A stretch of DNA of 64,000 nt from Galbibacter pacificus (GTDB lineage Bacteria; Bacteroidota; Bacteroidia; Flavobacteriales; Flavobacteriaceae). The notes under the pieces were generated by a model. It was not told the DNA's origin and searched no databases. It saw nothing but the letters and a program-made list of their open reading frames with translations. How positions within the stretch are numbered: the first letter of the stretch is position 1; the number at the start of each line of letters is the position of its first letter. The stretch is taken from assembly GCF_029603155.1 (NCBI RefSeq), contig NZ_JAPMUA010000003.1, forward strand, positions 248,001 to 312,000, read 5' to 3'. This document shows, one piece after another, positions 44,352-52,497 of this stretch. Position numbers and translations under genes: made by a program.

Positions 44352-44693
44352 ATGAAGGAAAAATACATTGATTTAATAGGAATGTATGCAGCAATATTGT
44401 GCTTGATACATTGTTTGCTTGCTCCATTACTGTTTTTGTTTTCCATTGGAATTTCACATAATGGCTTTATCGATTTAGGTTTTCTATGTATCGGGGGATG
44501 GCCCGTTTATAGAATTGTAAGGGGCAACGCTCCATATTATTTAAAGGCCTTGGTCTGTATATCCTTGATTTTGATTGCTACATCCATTGCCATGGAAATG
44601 CTGCTCCATGTTCATACCAACTTGATATTTATTGGGGCATTCGGGCTTATTGTGGGGCACCTTATTAATTTCAGGTCGCATAAGCATTGTTAG
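44352..44693 (+). CDS. MerC domain membrane protein
   Basis: A 113-residue inner-membrane protein with four helices. The first contains a Cys/His motif, AILCLIHCLLAPLL, as in the MerC family, whose classical members carry Hg2+ inward in mer operons. No MerA, MerP or MerR is nearby, and chromosomal MerC-like genes of flavobacteria occur without mercury resistance. With the adjacent metal-uptake genes and the palindrome over its promoter, a zinc or related metal role is more likely. That role is inference. Confidence 0.82.
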   Translation: MKEKYIDLIGMYAAILCLIHCLLAPLLFLFSIGISHNGFIDLGFLCIGGWPVYRIVRGNAPYYLKALVCISLILIATSIAMEMLLHVHTNLIFIGAFGLIVGHLINFRSHKHC

Positions 44694-44814
44694 TATACAG
44701 TCAAAATAGAGGGCTGTCTTTCTATGTCTTTAAGATTTTTAAGAATAATATTGCCAAAGATTTAATTAACATTAATAATTAAAAGCATTTTTCTTTTCAT
44801 CGGATAATCTTTTG

Positions 44815-44822
44815 TATGTTTG
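44815..44822 (+). promoter_or_regulatory. -7 element before the small His/Cys protein gene
   Basis: TATGTTTG matches TAnnTTTG exactly, only 10 bases before the ATG at 44833. If used, the mRNA would have almost no leader. Confidence 0.35.
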
Positions 44823-44832
44823 TATGGCAACT

Positions 44833-45135
44833 ATGAAAAATCGTCTAAAACATAGTATTACTTATTTGTTCCTAGCTCTATTCGTTACGGTGAAATTGGC
44901 TGGGTTGCATGTAATACTCCATAGTGACGACAAAGACCACTTGGCGCATTGTATTGTTTGTGACCATGCCGTTGCAAACGAGCATACGCCGGTCCTTCCT
45001 GCGCAAACAGAAGAAATTACATTTGAGAATGTTGAGGTTTTTGTTGAAAGACCGATAATTCAGGGGCATTATTTCCATTATTGTTCCCAAGGCATTCCTA
45101 ACCAGCTTTTCTCCAGGCCTCCGCCTATTTCTTAA
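44833..45135 (+). CDS. Small membrane-anchored or secreted His/Cys protein
   Basis: About 100 residues: one N-terminal hydrophobic segment (YLFLALFVTVKLAGLHVIL) and then HSDDKDHLAHCIVCDHAVANEH, a compact His/Asp/Cys cluster fit for metal binding, followed by a proline-ending tail (FSRPPPIS). The frame runs back to a TTG at 44812, but that overlaps the -7 element; ATG 44833 is preferred. Comparable small proteins precede metal TonB receptors in flavobacteria. I know no named family. Confidence 0.6.
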   Translation: MKNRLKHSITYLFLALFVTVKLAGLHVILHSDDKDHLAHCIVCDHAVANEHTPVLPAQTEEITFENVEVFVERPIIQGHYFHYCSQGIPNQLFSRPPPIS

Positions 45136-45341
45136 TACATTTTCATTTTTAATATATCGTTTCAGTTGCCATAACGGCAATTAATACCGCCGTTCGTTAA
45201 ACTAGGGTTGTCTAGAACGCTGGCTAAATTAGTTTAATGGCCAAGCACTTATTAAATGTGGTTATGATTTTCTGAAGATATATCCCAAAAGTAAGGTCCG
45301 TACTCTGGACTGTCTACAAATTTTAATATACCTGACATTCA

Positions 45342-47714
45342 ATGTTATATAAATTGTTAGGAATATGTTTAAGCATCGGCTTATGTTCGTATTCCTATGC
45401 GCAAGAAACCTATTCAATCAGTGGGACTGTTGTCGATGCACGTACCCAAGCGCCCATTTCGGGGGCAAATATTGTTGGAGCCAGTGCCTATGCAATATCA
45501 GCCATCGATGGTAGCTTCATTGTAAAGAAGTTGCAAAAGGGGAGCCATATGTTTAAAGTGACCTATCTGGGATATGCCCCAAAGGAAATGACTATAGAGG
45601 TTAGCAAAAACATCAGCGGGATACTCGTGGAATTAAACGAAACCGATATGGTGCTCGAAGAAGTGGAACTGCATGGTAAAACCAAAAATCGCCAGGTTAT
45701 GGAATCCCCGATCGTAACCATTGAGGCCTCAAAGGAATTTATGGATTCCAACAGGGAAAACAGCCTTATGCAGACCTTGGACAAGATTCCCGGCGTCAGT
45801 ACCATAAATATCGGTTCGGGGCAGTCCAAACCTGTAATCCGTGGATTGGGCTTTAACCGTGTAGGCGTAGTACAAAACGGTATCAAACACGAAGCGCAGC
45901 AGTGGGGGAGCGATCACGGACTGGAAATAGACCAATATGGGATTGACCGTATCCAGATTGTTAAGGGTCCCGCATCCTTGATGTATGGCTCGGATGCCAT
46001 TGCCGGGGTTGTGGACATAAAGCCTTCACCCGTGCCCGAAAAGGACACGCTTCAGGGCGAGGTAAACCTTTTGGCAGAAAGCAACAACGACCTTTTGGGT
46101 ATATCGGGGGGGATATATTCCCTAAAGGACAACTGGTTTTACCGGGGCCGATTGACATATAGGGACTATGGGGATTACAAGGTTCCAACAGATAAAATAA
46201 ATTATGAGAATTACATATTTGAACTGTATGACAATTATTTAAGAAATACGGCGGGACGCGAAGCAAATGCAAGTTTTAGCCTGGGTTTTATTTCCGGTAA
46301 GGTGAAGACCGAGACTTTTATAAGCAATGTAAATGCCAAGAACGGATTTTTTGCCAATGCCCATGGACTGGAGGTTAGGACCTCGAGCATAGATTACGAT
46401 ACTTCCAATAGGGACATTGATCTGCCTTTTCATAATGTAAACCATTTTAAACTGTCCAACAGTACAACGATAAGTTTGGACGGGCATTTGCTGCATTTTG
46501 ATGTAGGCTTTCAAAACAACTACAGGGAAGAGCATTCCGAGCCCGTGCCCCATGGGTACATGCCTAAGCCACCCAATAGTAAAGAAAGGGAGTTCAACAA
46601 GAACACCTATACTTTTAATGTGAAAGATGACCTCAAAGCAATTGGGGGGCATGCAATTGAAACCGGGCTCCAGATAGAATTTCAGGATAACGGTATTGGC
46701 GGATGGGGTTTCTTGATCCCGGCATACAAACGTTTTATGGCTGGCGTATTTGTTTACGACCAATATGAAATACAGCCCGATTTCCATTTACAGGCAGGGC
46801 TGCGTTATGATTATGGATACATAAACACGCAGGCTTATTACGATTGGTACCCCTCCACAATAAACAACGGAGATGGCTCCACTTCTTATGTTTACTTACA
46901 AAGGGCCCAGGACAAGGATTTAAACTTCGGGAACTTTAGCGGTTCCGTCGGTTTGAGCTATATCCATAAGAATACCACATATAAGCTGAACCTTGGGAAG
47001 AGTTTCAGGATGCCCTTGGCCAATGAACTGGCCTCCGATGGGGTAAATTATCATATGTACCGCTATGAAAAAGGGAACCTGGAGCTGGATCCGGAGGAGT
47101 CATACCAAATTGATGTTGAAATCGGCCATGATGCACCTCTTTTTAATATCAACATGAGCCCGTTCGTGAACTATTTCAACAATTTTATTTATTTAAACCC
47201 AACGCCCAATTATTACGAAACTTTGCAGATATATGAGTATACACAAAGCAAGGTCTTTAGGTATGGCGGAGAAGTGCAGGCCGGTACCAGGTTATTCAAC
47301 AGACTAAAATTGGAAGCTTCTGCCGAATATGTGCATTCCGAACAGGTAAGTGGTGAGAAAGAGGGCTTTACCATACCATTTTCGCCGCCATTGTCCGGTT
47401 TGTTTTCTGCGAGTTACCAATTCTACAAAATCCTATTCCTTCAAGACCCGGTATTTACCGCCAATTATAGGATTACGGCAAAACAGGAAGAGATTGTTCC
47501 CCCGGAAGAAGTGACCGATGGGTACCAGGTATTAAATGTATCGTTGCAAACAAAAATAAACGTCTTAAAAAATACGGCCCCGCTTGAAGTCCGCTTTAAA
47601 CTGAACAATGTGTTCGATACAAAATACTACAACCATACCAGTTTTTACAGGCTCATCGATGTGCCGGAAGCCGGAAGGAACATCTCTATTTCACTAACAC
47701 AAACATTCTATTAA
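45342..47714 (+). CDS. TonB-dependent receptor, ZnuD-like (probable metal uptake)
   Basis: A 790-residue outer-membrane receptor: signal peptide (ending SYAQ), carboxypeptidase-D-like domain (about 24-105), plug (MQTLDKIPGVSTINIGSGQSKPVIRGLG, DRIQIVKGPASLMYGSDAIAGVV) and a barrel ending ISLTQTFY. The plug segment KHEAQQWGSDHGLEID resembles the SPDHA...D segment of the zinc receptor ZnuD, and an extracellular loop is rich in His/Glu (REEHSEPVPHGYMPK). No consensus promoter was found in the 206 bases upstream. The neighbours support metal uptake; zinc is the best guess, copper the main alternative. Confidence 0.85.
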   Translation: MLYKLLGICLSIGLCSYSYAQETYSISGTVVDARTQAPISGANIVGASAYAISAIDGSFIVKKLQKGSHMFKVTYLGYAPKEMTIEVSKNISGILVELNETDMVLEEVELHGKTKNRQVMESPIVTIEASKEFMDSNRENSLMQTLDKIPGVSTINIGSGQSKPVIRGLGFNRVGVVQNGIKHEAQQWGSDHGLEIDQYGIDRIQIVKGPASLMYGSDAIAGVVDIKPSPVPEKDTLQGEVNLLAESNNDLLGISGGIYSLKDNWFYRGRLTYRDYGDYKVPTDKINYENYIFELYDNYLRNTAGREANASFSLGFISGKVKTETFISNVNAKNGFFANAHGLEVRTSSIDYDTSNRDIDLPFHNVNHFKLSNSTTISLDGHLLHFDVGFQNNYREEHSEPVPHGYMPKPPNSKEREFNKNTYTFNVKDDLKAIGGHAIETGLQIEFQDNGIGGWGFLIPAYKRFMAGVFVYDQYEIQPDFHLQAGLRYDYGYINTQAYYDWYPSTINNGDGSTSYVYLQRAQDKDLNFGNFSGSVGLSYIHKNTTYKLNLGKSFRMPLANELASDGVNYHMYRYEKGNLELDPEESYQIDVEIGHDAPLFNINMSPFVNYFNNFIYLNPTPNYYETLQIYEYTQSKVFRYGGEVQAGTRLFNRLKLEASAEYVHSEQVSGEKEGFTIPFSPPLSGLFSASYQFYKILFLQDPVFTANYRITAKQEEIVPPEEVTDGYQVLNVSLQTKINVLKNTAPLEVRFKLNNVFDTKYYNHTSFYRLIDVPEAGRNISISLTQTFY

Positions 47715-47739
47715 CATTAATATTTTAAACATGATTATT

Positions 47740-48519
47740 ATGAAATTAAACTTTAGATTTTTAGCAATTGCCGCTTTTTTAGGAATTGTATTATCCTCAT
47801 GTAGCAGTGATGACGACAATGGCCTAAGCTTAAAAGCACCCGAAATTTCAAATTTTGAATATGGAGAGGGGAGCGAGCACTCTACGGATCAGGTTGCCTA
47901 TAAAGGCTCTGATGTGCACATGGAAGCAGAAATCAACGCCGAGGCTACGGTAAGCAGTATTGTAGTCTCCATTCACTCCCACGATTTAACGCCTACTGAA
48001 GGGGAAGAAGAATGGGACTTTGAACAGACCTTTACAGACGAAAAATACCTTGTAATCAACCCGACATTCCACGAACACATAGACGTACCCGAAAATATAC
48101 CTTCCGGGGAATACCATGTTGTTTTAACGGTTAACGATGAGGCTGGCAATAGTACAGAGGTGGAAGGGCACCTGCAAATAATGGCCCCCATTACCCTTAG
48201 CGATTATTCCATTGATACTTCTGTTGTAAGGGGAAGTGATTTTCATGCCGAGTTCATGATCAACGCGCTTCATGGAATTCATAACATTACGGTGGATGCG
48301 CATGCACATGGGGTGACCCCGGGAGAAGGGGAGGCCGAATGGCATTATGAAGAAGCTTTTGAAGAAGGCTATCATGGAGAGACAGAGGTTGAGTTTCACG
48401 AACACATAGACGTGCCCGCTACAGCACCTGCCGGAGAATACCATGTAGTCTTTACAGTAGAGGACGAGGAGGGAAATGTTGTTGAATACGAAACACATAT
48501 CGATGTAACCGCCTCCTAA
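47740..48519 (+). CDS. DUF4625-like lipoprotein with two His/acid-rich Ig-like repeats
   Basis: A lipoprotein (lipobox LSSC, then SSDDDNG) of about 259 residues built from two repeats of some 115 residues. Each repeat carries an HxH motif (SIHSHDLTPTEGEEEWDFE and DAHAHGVTPGEGEAEWHYE), then FHEHIDVP and SGEYHVVLTVND / AGEYHVVFTVED. The alternating His and Glu would bind divalent metal, and the fold looks like an Ig-like sandwich. The SSDDD after the Cys is the acidic surface-export signal of Bacteroidota. It begins 25 bases after the receptor gene, so it is probably its surface metal-binding partner. ATG 47731 is an alternative start. Confidence 0.8.
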   Translation: MKLNFRFLAIAAFLGIVLSSCSSDDDNGLSLKAPEISNFEYGEGSEHSTDQVAYKGSDVHMEAEINAEATVSSIVVSIHSHDLTPTEGEEEWDFEQTFTDEKYLVINPTFHEHIDVPENIPSGEYHVVLTVNDEAGNSTEVEGHLQIMAPITLSDYSIDTSVVRGSDFHAEFMINALHGIHNITVDAHAHGVTPGEGEAEWHYEEAFEEGYHGETEVEFHEHIDVPATAPAGEYHVVFTVEDEEGNVVEYETHIDVTAS

Positions 48520-48529
48520 AATATTAATA

Positions 48530-48566
48530 TACCGCATGGTGTTTTCGCCATGCGGTTTAAAACCTT
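48530..48566 (+). terminator. Strong hairpin and T-run inside the metal operon
   Basis: ACCGCATGGTG (48531-48541) pairs with CGCCATGCGGT (48546-48556) around a TTTT loop, followed after a short AT-rich stretch by TTTTTTT. It lies between the first and second lipoprotein genes and should reduce transcription of everything after the receptor and first lipoprotein. Confidence 0.75.
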
Positions 48567-48572
48567 TTTTTA

Positions 48573-49052
48573 ATGAAACGCTTTTATAAATACTTAATGC
48601 TCTTTCTTGTTCCTGTCGTCCTGTTTTCTTGTTCAAGTGACGATAGTGCTGATAAAGATGAAGAGAAACCGGAAATTACCGTCAAATACAACGATGGGTT
48701 TCCTCAGGCATGTGCCGAATTGGCAAGGGGAGAAACCTATCATTTTAAGGCCATGGTTACCGATAATATGGAGCTGGCTTCATATAGTGTGGACATCCAT
48801 AACAATTTTGATCACCATACACATGACGACCAAGGTGCCCAATGCGAACTGGATCCCGTTAAGGAATCGGTGAACCCAATGATATTCATGGAAAACCATA
48901 GTATTGAAGGAAGTCTGACTTCATATGAAATAGACATGGAGATTTCCATCCCCGAAGATGTGGACGTCGGTGATTATCACTGCCAGTATTCGGTAACCGA
49001 TCAAACTGGCTGGCAATCCAGAACCTCTATCGATATAAAGATTGTAGAATAA
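48573..49052 (+). CDS. DUF4625-like lipoprotein, second of three
   Basis: A 159-residue lipoprotein (lipobox LFSC, SSDDSADKDEE export signal) with one Ig-like domain. Metal-type ligands cluster in VDIHNNFDHHTHDDQ and ISIPEDVDVGDYHCQYSV. Two additional Cys (QACAELA, AQCELD) set it apart from the other two. It starts right after the intra-operon hairpin. Probable surface or periplasmic metal-binding partner of the receptor. Confidence 0.75.
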   Translation: MKRFYKYLMLFLVPVVLFSCSSDDSADKDEEKPEITVKYNDGFPQACAELARGETYHFKAMVTDNMELASYSVDIHNNFDHHTHDDQGAQCELDPVKESVNPMIFMENHSIEGSLTSYEIDMEISIPEDVDVGDYHCQYSVTDQTGWQSRTSIDIKIVE

Positions 49053-49065
49053 GTAAATCCCGACC

Positions 49066-50022
49066 ATGAAAATATTTTCTTATAAAAGAAGCACTTGCTC
49101 GTTGCTTACCGCATTTTTGGCCACCTTATTATTGGTTTCCTGTAGTCAAGATGACGATCAGACCATTGTTGAGCCACCAAAACCTACTATTGAGAACATT
49201 GAAATCGGTTCCGGAAATGACGGTGTAGGTGTCATTGGCAGGGATTTTCATTTTGAAATGGATGCTGTGGCGGGAGACCTTCTTGAAACAGTCCAGGTAA
49301 AAATATGGCCGCAAAGCGGTGAAACCTATTCCCACGATTGGGATTTTGAGACAACTTGGGATGACTATCAAGGCCTAAAAAACACCAATGTCCATAAACA
49401 TTTTGATATTCCTGAAGATGCCGCTGAAGGGGTATACGACTTTATCATCACGGTAAACGACCAAAATGGGGCCAAAGTGGAAGAAATAAAGGAAGTTGAG
49501 CTGGTCGATCCGGCAAACCTGCCCGTAGACCCCTTATTGTACCTCTGGACCATGGATACGGACCAGGGCGACTCTCATTATGTTAACGAATTGCTGGAGA
49601 GCCCGGAGAACGTTGAATTTTCAAAAAATGAGGTATTAAATTCCATGGTTTTTATCCAAAACGTAAAGGGTGACGGGCAAGTGTACCTGCTTCTTGTTAA
49701 AAAAAGCTTGAACTATTTCCCCGAAACCGTCGAAGACATCGATTTTTCAAAGGTGATAGTATACGATGTTTTTCAGCATGAAAATGAAGAAGACGTATAT
49801 ACCTTCAGCAATGTAATATTTGGCGAGAACGGCGTTCAGGAACGTCCGGCACCCGATTTCACCATCGGGGCTTCCATGGACAACAACGTTCCGCAGCCCA
49901 ATTCCATAACAAACGGGAAAGCTTGGGAGACAGGGGCGTATTACTTTGGTGTGGTCTATACCAATTTTACACATAATATTAGCCTTCATTATTATTTCGA
50001 ACTTAATATTGATGGGTTTTAA
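49066..50022 (+). CDS. DUF4625-like lipoprotein with extra C-terminal domain, third of three
   Basis: A 318-residue lipoprotein (lipobox LVSC, SQDDDQ). Residues about 35-150 repeat the domain seen in the two preceding proteins (HDWDFETTWDD, VHKHFDIPEDAAEGVYDFIITVND). Residues about 155-318 form a second, unrecognised domain that starts LYLWTMDTDQGDSHYVNELLE and ends in strands (YYFGVVYTNFTHNISLHYYFELN). It ends the run of three and is followed by a strong terminator. The C-terminal domain is the part I cannot explain. Confidence 0.72.
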   Translation: MKIFSYKRSTCSLLTAFLATLLLVSCSQDDDQTIVEPPKPTIENIEIGSGNDGVGVIGRDFHFEMDAVAGDLLETVQVKIWPQSGETYSHDWDFETTWDDYQGLKNTNVHKHFDIPEDAAEGVYDFIITVNDQNGAKVEEIKEVELVDPANLPVDPLLYLWTMDTDQGDSHYVNELLESPENVEFSKNEVLNSMVFIQNVKGDGQVYLLLVKKSLNYFPETVEDIDFSKVIVYDVFQHENEEDVYTFSNVIFGENGVQERPAPDFTIGASMDNNVPQPNSITNGKAWETGAYYFGVVYTNFTHNISLHYYFELNIDGF

Positions 50023-50115
50023 GATGCGTATATATGGATGTGACAATAAGAATTCAGTGTACAATTTCGATTTTGAATATTGGAATGAATTTGAATTTGT
50101 TTCTTATCTGTATGG

Positions 50116-50153
50116 AAAGGTAGCGCTAATATTTCGGCGCTACCTTTTATTAT
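50116..50153 (+). terminator. Intrinsic terminator before the ABC transporter genes
   Basis: AAAGGTAGCGC (50116-50126) pairs with GCGCTACCTTT (50137-50147), followed by TATTATT. No consensus promoter was found between here and the ATG at 50187, so the ABC genes may depend on read-through. Confidence 0.8.
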
Positions 50154-50186
50154 TATCATTAATGTAAAGTAAATGTAAATGGAAAC

Positions 50187-50816
50187 ATGATTCACTCTCA
50201 GAGCATTACATATCGGTATCCAAAAAAAGGGGATGGTTTTAGTTTTCCCGATATTTCCCTGAAAAACGGAGAACATTTATTGGTGTTGGGCGCATCTGGA
50301 ATAGGCAAAACTACATTATTGCATTTAATTGCCGGTTTGCTCACACCCAATACCGGCTCCGTATTTATAGAAAAAACTTGTTTGCAGACGCTAAAAAGTA
50401 AAGAACTCGATAGGTTTATCGGTCAAAACATAGGGTTGGTCTTTCAACAAAATAGGGCCGTTACTTCCTTAAATGTGATGGAGAATATCAAGACACGGCT
50501 ATTTTTTAGCAATGTTGATTATAACCACGATGAAGTTTCAGCGTTACTCGGTCAGTTGAACTTAGAGGATTGTAAGGATAAAAAAATAAACGAGTTGAGC
50601 GTTGGCCAATTACAACGGTTGGGAATAGCTTTAGCAGTGGTGCACCGACCTAAAGTGATATTGGCAGATGAGCCCACCTCCAGTCTGGATGATAAAAATT
50701 GTCATTCGGTACTGAATTTATTATTGCAACAGGCCGAGATAAATAATGCCAACCTTATAGTAATTACGCACGATCATCGTATCAAGCCTTTCTTTCAAAA
50801 AAGTATAATGTTATGA
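50187..50816 (+). CDS. ABC transporter ATP-binding protein (LolD/MacB type)
   Basis: A 209-residue ATPase with Walker A GASGIGKTTLL, Q-loop VFQQNRAV, signature LSVGQLQRLG, Walker B VILADEPTSSLDD and the switch His in VITHDH. It belongs to the LolD/MacB/FtsE group, which pairs with FtsX-fold permeases. Such pairs are mechanotransmitters, not classical importers. It overlaps the permease gene by 4 bases (ATGA). Context suggests a metal role, comparable to the Vibrio zrg zinc locus as I recall it. Confidence 0.9.
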   Translation: MIHSQSITYRYPKKGDGFSFPDISLKNGEHLLVLGASGIGKTTLLHLIAGLLTPNTGSVFIEKTCLQTLKSKELDRFIGQNIGLVFQQNRAVTSLNVMENIKTRLFFSNVDYNHDEVSALLGQLNLEDCKDKKINELSVGQLQRLGIALAVVHRPKVILADEPTSSLDDKNCHSVLNLLLQQAEINNANLIVITHDHRIKPFFQKSIML

Positions 50817-52042
50817 ATATCGGTAAGCTTAGTATTAAAAACATATTTCATAAGCCCTTGTATTCATTGTTGAGCCTTATTTCGCTGGCCATTAGTATCG
50901 GGCTTTTAATCGGGATTAGGCAGATGGATACCTCCATAAGAAGGCATTTTGAGAATAGTACCGGTAAAATAGATATGATTATCGGGGCAAAAGGGAGCCC
51001 GTTACAGTTAGTATTGTCCTCTGCTTTACACATTGACAACCCAACGGGAAACATTCCTTATCGGCAGGCAAAAAAAATAGCCAAAAACCCGTTGATCAAG
51101 TCGGCCGTTCCCATATCGTATGGCGATAATTATAAAGGATATAGAATTGTCGGCACCACCCAAGGGTTTGCCCCATTGTACAATGCCGAGCTCCAAAAGG
51201 GGAGAAGCGTTCAAAAACCCATGGAGGTGGTTTTGGGCCATTCGGTGGCAGAAAAACTTAAACTTAGCATAGGCGATACCTTTTTAAGCTCTCACGGATT
51301 GGTAGAAGAAGGGGCGCACCAACATTCTGAACCACTCACCGTCGTGGGAATTTATAAACCTGCCTATAAAGTAATCGATCGATTGATTATTACAGCATTA
51401 GAAAGCATCTGGGAGGTGCATCACCACGGTCATCATGATAATGAACATGATAAACATGAAGAACATGAAGAAGAGGGGCACGAAGAAGATGGCCATAAAG
51501 AAATTACTTCAATGTTGGTCTCTTTTAGAAGCCCGTCAGCTTTTCTGACCCTGCCAAGGCAGATAAACGAAAACACCAATATGCAGGCCGTACTGCCTAA
51601 ATATGAAATGGAACGTTTGTTTCAATATACCGGAGTGGGCGTACAGGCAATAACTTGGTTGGCGTACACGGTACTTGTTATTTCGTGCATCACTATTTTT
51701 ATCAGTCTTTTTAAAATGGTAAAAGAACGCGCTTTCGATCTGGCACTGCTCCGAACGTATGGGGCCAGTAACCTGCAATTGGTCAAAATAGTAGCTTACG
51801 AAGGATTTTTAATAGGGCTAATAGCTTGGATGGTGGGAGTTTTACTTTCTCAAATGGGGATGTACTATATTTTTGAAATACTGCAAGAAAACTTCAAACA
51901 GATAGATATTCAAAAATTCCCCTGGCAAGAAGCATTGCAGATTGGGGTATTAGTACTGTTTATGATAATGCTATCAATAACAATGGCCATTCCACCTATT
52001 TTAAAGATGAACATATCTAATATATTAAGCAATGAAAAATAA
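50813..52042 (+). CDS. FtsX/MacB-type ABC permease with a histidine-rich periplasmic loop
   Basis: A 409-residue permease: one N-terminal helix (about 18-36), a large periplasmic domain, and three C-terminal helices with the FtsX motif MVKERAFDLALLRTYGAS. Within the periplasmic domain, residues 203-228 hold ten histidines among Asp/Glu (HHHGHHDNEHDKHEEH...), and a second small cluster (EEGAHQHSE) lies near 170. Such loops bind Zn2+ or related ions. It overlaps the ATPase gene by 4 bases and the next gene by 11. The likely job is metal delivery or metal-dependent lipoprotein handling. Confidence 0.87.
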   Translation: MNIGKLSIKNIFHKPLYSLLSLISLAISIGLLIGIRQMDTSIRRHFENSTGKIDMIIGAKGSPLQLVLSSALHIDNPTGNIPYRQAKKIAKNPLIKSAVPISYGDNYKGYRIVGTTQGFAPLYNAELQKGRSVQKPMEVVLGHSVAEKLKLSIGDTFLSSHGLVEEGAHQHSEPLTVVGIYKPAYKVIDRLIITALESIWEVHHHGHHDNEHDKHEEHEEEGHEEDGHKEITSMLVSFRSPSAFLTLPRQINENTNMQAVLPKYEMERLFQYTGVGVQAITWLAYTVLVISCITIFISLFKMVKERAFDLALLRTYGASNLQLVKIVAYEGFLIGLIAWMVGVLLSQMGMYYIFEILQENFKQIDIQKFPWQEALQIGVLVLFMIMLSITMAIPPILKMNISNILSNEK

Positions 52043-52469
52043 TAAAATCTTGTGGTGCCTGCTTTTATGTACTTTTTTATGTTCCGCACAGCAAAAGGTG
52101 ACATGGGAGGACTTGGGAGCCGTTAATTATTCGGAAAAGTATTTTTCGGCATACGATTCCTATTTTTTATACCCTCATTTTGAAAAATCAGTTAAAGCCT
52201 TGGAGGGCAAACGAATAACAATTTCGGGGTATTTTTTAAATATCGCTCCAGATGAAAAGATATATATCTTATCTAAAAGCCCAATGGCCTCTTGTTTCTT
52301 CTGTGGCATGGCGGGGCCGGAAACCGCAATAGAATTACATTTTACATTCAAACCAAAGTTTGCAACAGATGAATTGGTCACCATATCCGGGATATTGAAA
52401 CTGAATGCAGACGATGTGGAGCATTTTAATTACATCCTGACAGATTGTAAAGGCGCAATCGTTCAATAA
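52032..52469 (+). CDS. Secreted CFFC-motif protein (DUF3299-like)
   Basis: A 145-residue secreted protein (signal peptide ending CSAQ) with YPHFEKSVKALEGKRITISGYFL and MASCFFCGMAGPETAIEL, an OB-like fold with a CxxC pair. This matches the DUF3299 type found with LolD/FtsX-like metal ABC systems. The CFFCGxAGPE segment may bind a metal or redox partner. It overlaps the permease gene by 11 bases and so belongs to the same operon. Confidence 0.72.
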   Translation: MKNNKILWCLLLCTFLCSAQQKVTWEDLGAVNYSEKYFSAYDSYFLYPHFEKSVKALEGKRITISGYFLNIAPDEKIYILSKSPMASCFFCGMAGPETAIELHFTFKPKFATDELVTISGILKLNADDVEHFNYILTDCKGAIVQ

Positions 52470-52497
52470 TACATTAACCGCTATTAAATACTAAAAA

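Noticed and set aside
44352..44693. Mercury-resistance (mer) operon
   Set aside because: Only a MerC-like protein is present, without MerA, MerP, MerT or MerR; the metal-uptake context fits better.
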